Shown here piece by piece: positions 7,550 to 12,704 of a stretch of 12,704 nt of DNA. A program made the translations under genes and the position numbers. Source of the stretch: Discostella pseudostelligera. Lineage: Eukaryota; Bacillariophyta; Thalassiosirophyceae; Thalassiosirales; Thalassiosiraceae. The stretch spans positions 1 to 12,704 of the forward strand of contig JALLBK010000440.1 of the NCBI GenBank assembly GCA_036940085.1. The letters run 5' to 3'. Under the pieces are notes generated by a model, which worked only from the letters and a program-made list of their open reading frames with translations, was not told where the DNA came from and made no database searches. Within the stretch, counting starts at the first letter, position 1, and every line of letters begins with the position of its first letter.

Positions 7550-8769
7550 ATGGCATTGAGAAAACTAGTAGGACTGGCAGCGCTTGCCCTCTGCGTTCAG
7601 ATTTCGAATGGATTTGCAGGGTGCGTCTTTGACACTTGACACATCTCATGACGGTCTTCTTTGTTCATGCAATTACTAATGATGGCCGATCTGTATGGAA
7701 CCTATCCGCAACCTTCATTGTTTGTAAATACCCCATTTGTATAACAGACCAACATTGCGTTCATCGCATCTGGCGCCTGGTATTCGTGAACCTCTCAATG
7801 CAATGTCACCGCGTCGCGACGCACATCAGTACGATGCGAACGATGCGGTACAATTCAACTTCATCACTGACGATAGACCATTCATCCCTGCACCTGACCA
7901 AAGCACTGGGGTTTGGAATAAAATCGGAAAGATTGCTCCTTCGACGGTCTTGGCGGCAATAACTTTCTTTGGTCTACCAGCTGCATCTAATGCCATGTCA
8001 ATATCCTTGGGTGGAACGTCTGCATGGTTAACAAGTTTGACAGATTCGGGGTTTTATCAGGCATTCAGCCTTGTGTTTTTGAGTGAGATTGGGGATAAGA
8101 CATTCTTCGTGGCTGCTCTACTAGCGGCGAAACTATCTCGCATCATCTCCTTCGTGGGTTCTCTCGGTGCTCTTGCAGTGATGACAGTGATTTCGGTTGT
8201 CATCGGACAAGTATTTCATGCGGTGCCCACCGAGCTTGCAAATGGCGTGCCCTTGGATGATGTGGCTGCGGTAATTGCGTTCACATATTTTGGAATAAAG
8301 ATTCTTAGTGAGGCATTTGATACTGATGAAGAGGGAAAGAGTGCAATGGATGAAGAGTTCGAGGAGGCCGAAGAAACTGTGAAGGGGAGTGATACAATTA
8401 CCAAGGCGTCTGCAGGGTGAGTTAAAACTTTCATTTCAGGCATATTGATAGGTATTGATGAAAGTTTATCTCATTTTATCATTTACAATCTAAATGGTTG
8501 GTTACAGTGCACAAGTGTTAAGCATTTTTGCTTTGGTCTTTGCAGCTGAATTCGGTGACCGTTCTTTTCTCGCAACAATTGCCCTGTCGGCGGCTCAAAA
8601 CCCAGTAAGCGTGGCAGCTGGAGCCATAGCTGCGCATGCCATTGCTACTGGTATTGCAGTGATTGGGGGTGCCTACATCTCAAAGTATGTATCTGAAAAG
8701 GTCATCGGAATCATTGGGGGAACTTTGTTTTTGATTTTTGCGGTGACTACTGCAGTTGGCATCTTCTGA
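7550..8769 (+). CDS. Plastid GDT1-family (UPF0016) cation transporter
   Basis: My model is join(7550..7620,7748..8416,8508..8769), giving 333 residues. Introns of 127 and 91 nt start GTGCGT and GTGAGT and end in CAG. The family (TMEM165/Gdt1, plant PAM71 and CMT1) moves Mn2+ and/or Ca2+ across Golgi or chloroplast membranes. Seen: both signature E-x-G-D-[KR]-[TS] motifs, SEIGDKT (Glu137) and AEFGDRS (Glu261), each opening a three-helix repeat, with an acidic loop between them (about 222-240). Residues 1-22 form a signal peptide ending SNG, followed by FAGP, a diatom plastid-entry motif, and then a basic, Ser/Pro-containing transit region. A further hydrophobic stretch (89-103) ends in SNA, which could be a thylakoid signal or an extra helix. 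Plastid placement makes supply of Mn2+ to photosystem II a reasonable role, but this is inferred. The ATG lies in an ACCATGG context. Confidence 0.9.
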
Positions 8770-8886
8770 GTCGCGAAAATCCTGGCTGAATCCAACACTC
8801 ATATTGATTCAATAACGTTAATCTCGGATGTATCAATTAAAGATTATTTAAGTTGAGCAATGATAATATGCACATACTCCATTCAT
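8770..8886. other. Convergent 3' intergenic spacer
   Basis: This 117-base AT-rich gap lies between two converging genes. ATTAAA at 8836-8841, 67 bases after the transporter stop, is a plausible variant polyadenylation signal for the plus-strand gene. Nothing clear serves the minus-strand gene. Confidence 0.4.
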
Positions 8887-10899
8887 TCACTTCTCAGTAC
8901 GCGATTTCTTCGAAGAACCCTCCATTATTTCATCGCTGTGGTTGTTATCGATAACTTCAGCTACATTGGAAAGTAAAGTGGGCAGCTCAGGGAGTTCAGA
9001 AAATAGGCTTTCTTCATCTTTGCGAGCCTTTAGTTCCTCTTGGGACAATAATTTCTCCTTGGATCCGAAAATTCTAAGATCAATCGATGTGAGTGTGAGA
9101 TTAGTATCATCGGGAAACGAAATAATGTTTTTGAATGATATCAAAAAGGGAAGCACTCACTCATCCATTTCTAATTCTAGCCGATCCTCAAATCCAGGGC
9201 CAAAGTACAGCTGCGCAATTTTGGCTGACTTGCCGAGATCAATATTTGATGAACTGTACAAAGAACTCAACTTCGTTTCAGATATTGCTTCCTCGATGTT
9301 TCCTTTGTCAAGCTGATCTCCTTCAACAAGTTCAAGCGAAGGACTATTAGAACGTCTTGGCTTCCGACTACCATCTTTACCTTCATTACCTTCCAAGCGT
9401 AATGATACCGCCTACGAGGAGGGTAAGAAGTGAGTCTTGAAAATGGGAAATTCGAGAGTTGTCATAAAGTTGTCATCACACCTTTTCAACAATTTTCCCA
9501 AAAAAGTCATATGCGAGATATCCCAAGACTTGCGTCGTCTCCTCATTGGGTGGCGATAGCGCAGACATCGGATCAAATCCAACCCAGTGCAAGAATATAA
9601 CGGAAGCAGGGTGTAAGTTTTGCCAAGATATTCGACTCTTCGATGATGGGCGACCTCTCTTCTTTTGTTCTTGTTCTTTCCCTTCACTGGTTTCTGACGA
9701 TGACTTTCGGGCACCAAAGCGTGGCAAGAACGATCCTCTTCGATTGTCCGCAAATTTTAGATACCAATCGCCACCCATATTATTTGTTCGAACGTCAAAG
9801 TTGGAAAGTCTTTCAAGCAAACGGTCGCTGTTAACTTCCCCTGGCACCAACTCATCGACGTCTTCTTGGTCACTGGCCCCATCACACTGTGTTGATTTTT
9901 TGGAAACATCCTCACTATTTTCAGTGTATGCATCATGCAGCTATTACGTAGTGATGATGGTGTTAATTATGTAGTGTTCAAGAATGTATATACACTTCAA
10001 TAAGATCGTTCCGTCGATGCTCACCTTCTTCCACTTTTGATATGCACCCATCTCTTCTGGGAATAACGTTTCAAGCTGCGGTACATCGAATCCGCATGGG
10101 ACATCAAATCTTAATTCATCTGCAAAGCCATCCATGGCACGAAAGGATAGTTCACTATCTGCAACGGAACTTTGTAATCCCGACGACGTCTTTTTGATTT
10201 CATCTTTGGACGCCGCCTTTCCTCTGTGCATCATTGCTACCGCACGAGCCTGATGCCAATGGTCTTTCAGTTTGCTTTGACGTTATTTACGATAGCAATA
10301 AAATTAGAATAAGCAAATATACATAATGATGAAGTAACACTAATCTCAACTACTACATACCGACGCAAAGCTCGTGCATCAAGAATAGCACGCTGAAGAC
10401 TTGCCCGGGTTCCCAAAAGTGCAGCAGAAACGACTTCTAAATTGGGGCATGGACCATCTCCAAAAGTGATGAGCATTCGTTCGCCCATCTTTCCCAAGGG
10501 AATTTGTTCCAATGCCTCGCGGCGTTCAGCTGCATTTTTCTTTGCAATGGCTTTGACTGTCATCTTGGCTGGTGTTTCGGAGGTCGGCGCGGTTGCTTTG
10601 GTGGCTGCCTCCGTAGGCACATCTACTACAGCTATTTTTTCATCATCAACACTTGCATCATCATAATTACCATCGTCCGGGATGATATTGTCCTTAATAG
10701 TTGGTTGGATAATGCTGCCTGGAGCGATCGATGTTTCTGCGTCGGCTTCGGATGGTGCTGGCGCATGATCCGCTACAATCGACGATAACGCATTCTCGAC
10801 GGCCTCGTTGCCCACTTCACCACGGCTGCATGCCAAAACAAGAGATAGGATGTTTTCTAATTTGTCATTGACACTCCCGCTACCGGTCTCGGTGGCCAT
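8887..10899 (-). CDS. Unidentified, probably nuclear protein with AT-hook-like motif
   Basis: My model is complement(join(8887..9073,9161..9411,9482..9940,10025..10274,10361..10899)), giving 561 residues. All four introns (87, 70, 84 and 86 nt) start GT, end AG and preserve phase. The last contains TACTAAT, a typical branch-point sequence. In order: an N-terminal helix-rich part; an acidic, low-complexity stretch (about 50-115); a block with GERMLITFGDGPCPN that runs into a charged helix containing ALRRKLKDHWHQAR; a conserved-looking GAYQKWKK; and GGDWYLKF. Then come KKRGRPSSKSR (356-366), resembling an AT-hook and nuclear signal, and HPASVIFLHWVGFDP followed by a long amphipathic helix LGYLAYDFFGKIVEKA. 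The last pair could be a histone fold as in TFIID/SAGA subunits (TAF10, Ada1), but this is weak. A near-C-terminal motif reads QLYFGPGFEDRLELE. The start at 10899 (TCATCATGGCC) is preferred over an in-frame ATG at 11016, which would add repeat-encoded Ser/Thr. I do not recognise the gene. Confidence 0.75.
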
Positions 10900-10958
10900 G
10901 ATGATGAATTCTCCGGGGGGTGAGATCAAGCGACCTTTGCTGTGCCGTCGTTGAATAC

Positions 10959-11012
10959 TAGAGGTAGAGGAGGGTAGAGAGGTAGAGGTAGAGGTACAGG
11001 TAGAGATAAGAG
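10959..11012 (+). repeat. Degenerate TAGAGG hexanucleotide repeat
   Basis: Tandem TAGAGG units, with TAGAGA and TACAGG variants and one short interruption, form a purine-rich strand. The complementary pyrimidine-rich strand lies in the sense direction of the downstream minus-strand gene, just upstream of its start, probably in its 5' untranslated region or core promoter. Confidence 0.65.
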
Positions 11013-11127
11013 GCAAAGAAGGCAGAGGAGCGAGAGGCGGGCGGGTGGAAGCGAAGGTCCGCGAGATGGTTGGCGGCCTGGCGGGTTGGTCCTTCCCGCA
11101 AAATAGTGCAGAACAAGGCGGGAGCTA

Positions 11128-11140
11128 GCGCGCCAAAAAA
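11128..11140 (+). promoter_or_regulatory. E2F-like site
   Basis: GCGCGCCAAAAAA reads on the minus strand as TTTTTTGGCGCGC, a full match to the E2F consensus TTTSSCGC. A GGCGGGA lies ten bases to the left. It sits about 230 bases upstream of the start of the 561-residue gene. Function is inferred from sequence only. Confidence 0.4.
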
Positions 11141-11153
11141 GGGCGCCACCCGA

Positions 11154-11192
11154 CCCTATGAACCGTTCTCCATGATAATATCCCTATGAACC
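11154..11192 (+). repeat. 11-base direct repeat pair
   Basis: CCCTATGAACC occurs at 11154-11164 and again at 11182-11192, start to start 28 bases. The flanks are unrelated. No function is evident. Confidence 0.6.
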
Positions 11193-11558
11193 ATGGCCCG
11201 TAGTATCTACGCAGTCTGCCGATCGACGGCTCCTACGCCATAGTATTAGGTGGCTGATCGAACGGGCACATACTATTAAAGCATCGTTTCCAATAGAACA
11301 TGTGCGGGATCGTGTGACACCTCATTTGACTCGTAACCCTAACCACAACCTGATACTGAACCACATCCTCCGTTAAGCTCGAAACGAATCGATGTCGACC
11401 AAACAGTCGCTTTAAGACAAAGCGGTGTTCAAAACTGATTATTTTATTCGCTATTGTGTTAAATCCTTCAATATTAACCAGATCGCGATTGTGACGAAAT
11501 ATTTGGTTATCCGCAAGAAATACATGTCGAATGAAACTTCTACCGTTTCGATTAGCAC

Positions 11559-12676
11559 TTAGCCGGACTTGTTACAGTCTAGTGTTTTGCAAAAATTGGC
11601 CATGTTCATAAAATGGATTGGATGGATGCGCTCCCCAGATGGCATCTGTACCATTTGCTCGTCGGCGGCTACATTCCTCCAATTGAAACCTTCCGATGCA
11701 AATTCAATTGTATTGCGAGCGGCATTCTGGTACAGCTCACTTGCAGAACACCATATTCTTTCTCTATTAGGGTATTCGGTACGCATCGGTATTGGTATTA
11801 CGGCAACGTCATGGTGGAGAGATACTCGGCGCTTGGTTTTTGTTTTCGACGTGATAGTAGGAGTTGGCCAACTCAGGGTGACGAGAGAAGTCTGCAATTC
11901 AGAAGGATGGAAGACGACGACGTCAGATCTGCAACGTGACAACTTTCGAATGCATGAAATGAAAAGAGGGAGACATCACACCAATCATCAACATTCACCC
12001 ACGTGAACCTCATGATGTCGGTGGTCAAAGTGGTGTCAAGTTGTCATGCCAGACACAGAAAACAATCAACAGCCTTCAACAGCGCAGATCTCCGTTTCGT
12101 CGACGCGCCATCACGCAAACAGCGGAATAAGTACACATACGGTATGTGTTCAACTACTCTACGTAAAAATACGAACAGCACAGAGAGATTCAGATGGTGT
12201 TGTGTGAAACTCACCGACGACGTCCCCGACGACGAATCCATGCTCGCGTTGCTTTTGCTTGTCTCTTTGTCGCCCTCTTCGTGCAATGGTAGATGTGAAG
12301 ATATGGCAGTGATATCAGCTGACATTTCGGCAACTGATATCTCGTTTCTGCAGGATAGAGCCTGAGATTTGATCGTCAGCCGCTTCATAGAGTCATGGGA
12401 CATCAGAGTTTGGAAGTCCTCGTCGCCGAAGGTAAAAGCATCGTCGTCAAACATATCTTCATCGCCCTCAGTAGAGCTGTCATCGAGGCAAAGTTTGAGT
12501 GGTTCAAATGATGGCACATGATCGAGCCAGAACATTTGATGCACGTCAAGCGATGATGACTCAGAGCGGCAACCCGGCGGGTTCACATCGTTCATATCCT
12601 CGGAAAGACCCAAAGATGATTCTACCGCTAAAGATACCGCCGATAGGTGGGAGCCATCTACAGAGACTACAGACAT
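11559..12676 (-). CDS. Hypothetical protein, two exons, 5' end uncertain
   Basis: My model is complement(join(11559..11891,12215..12676)), giving 264 residues. The donor GTGAGT follows TCGTCG and the acceptor is TTGCAG, both in phase 0. Exon 1 is acidic and Ser-rich, with clusters such as EGDEDMFDDDAF and a GDEDFQTLMSHDS segment. Exon 2 has a basic KTKTKRR stretch, then RVSLHHDVAVIPIP, RTEYPNRERIWCSASELYQNAARNT split over a short gap, EFASEGFNWRNV and PSGERIHPIH. From memory, this layout (beta-strand with V-x-V, then R-x-EY, E-R-x-IW, an Asn/Arg-rich helix and E-G-x-x-W-R) recalls a family of diatom hypothetical proteins with no known function; I have not searched. The ATG at 12676 is the first in the window, but the frame stays open to the right edge, so the true start may lie outside. 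The intron is longer (323 nt) than others here, so a small extra exon is possible. Confidence 0.5.
11892..12214 (-). other. Proposed 323-nt intron
   Basis: This gap joins the two parts of the hypothetical protein, running from GTGAGT at 12214 to TTGCAG ending at 11892. Both flanking frames read some way into it before meeting stops, which is normal run-on. No further exon or known RNA was recognised inside. A CACGTG palindrome at 12000-12005 is present but has no clear meaning here. Confidence 0.45.
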
Positions 12677-12704
12677 TTGTTTTCGAGATTCGCCTCCCGA
12701 TGCA

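Larger units (their letters stand above)
10900..11558. other. Gene-free stretch between two minus-strand genes
   Basis: These 659 bases hold the promoter of the 561-residue gene and the 3' side of the next gene. They contain a purine-rich TAGAGG-type repeat (10959-11012) that continues as a G/A-rich tract to about 11060. An E2F-like site lies at 11128-11140 and an 11-base direct repeat near 11154-11192. From 11200 to 11558 I see no open frame of substance, no tRNA boxes and no long inverted repeat. Confidence 0.5.

Noticed and set aside
7636..7962. Plus-strand 108-residue frame starting in the first GDT1 intron
   Set aside because: It continues in a different frame from the transporter with no family motifs, and overlaps the well-supported exon 2.
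9546..9974. Plus-strand 142-residue frame
   Set aside because: It is antisense to exon 3 of the 561-residue gene, whose introns and phase are coherent, and its sequence shows no recognisable motif.
10900..11016. Upstream in-frame ATG at 11016 adding 39 residues to the 561-residue protein
   Set aside because: The extension is Ser/Thr-rich and largely read through the TAGAGG repeat. The ATG at 10899 has a better context and begins a normal protein N-terminus.
10958..11149. Minus-strand 63-residue frame with a Tyr-Leu repeat
   Set aside because: It is the TAGAGG repeat read in another frame, with no upstream gene signals or recognisable domain.
11334..11344. TAACCCTAACC resembles the CCCTAA telomere repeat
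   Set aside because: Fewer than two full units, with no extension on either side; a match this short is expected by chance.
11200..11558. Search for tRNA or small RNA genes in the gene-free stretch
   Set aside because: No paired A-box and B-box, no cloverleaf-capable arms and no T-run terminator in the right place were seen.

Overview
The window looks like nuclear DNA of a centric diatom. Genes are dense, on both strands, and mostly split by short GT-AG introns (about 70-130 nt). Two predicted proteins begin with a signal peptide that ends in an ASAFAP-like motif with a phenylalanine after the cleavage site, which is the hallmark of import into a plastid of red-algal origin. I see no mobile element, RNA gene, CRISPR array or prokaryotic operon signal.

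Layout. (1) 137-2269 minus: intronless NAE1/AXR1/ULA1, the regulatory half of the NEDD8-activating enzyme, with Ser/Asn-rich insertions. (2) 2270-2649: divergent promoter region with a CGG repeat and two E2F-like sites. (3) 2650-4128 plus: type II membrane protein of a sulfotransferase-like family. (4) 4237-6989 minus: four-exon gene for an 815-residue plastid protein in which the alpha and beta subunits of pyruvate dehydrogenase E1 are fused. (5) 6990-7549: shared divergent upstream region. (6) 7550-8769 plus: three-exon gene for a plastid GDT1/UPF0016 cation transporter (PAM71/CMT1 type). (7) 8887-10899 minus: five-exon gene for a 561-residue, probably nuclear protein with an AT-hook-like motif and a possible histone fold. 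I could not name it. (8) 10900-11558: gene-free stretch with a purine-rich TAGAGG repeat, an E2F-like site and a short direct repeat. (9) 11559-12676 minus: probable two-exon gene of unknown function whose 5' end may lie beyond the window.

The genes do not form one pathway. The clearest link is the divergent pair in the middle. One member makes plastid acetyl-CoA for fatty acid synthesis, the other probably moves Mn2+ or Ca2+ inside the plastid, and both carry their first intron exactly at the signal-peptide/transit-peptide junction. The neddylation gene and the unknown nuclear gene share E2F-like sites upstream, which may hint at cell-cycle control. The exon models were assembled by hand from splice consensus and reading phase. 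They are internally consistent but untested against transcripts. I did not find a clearly new multi-gene system. The most unusual items are the fused plastid E1, its GEG cofactor motif, and the unidentified nuclear protein.
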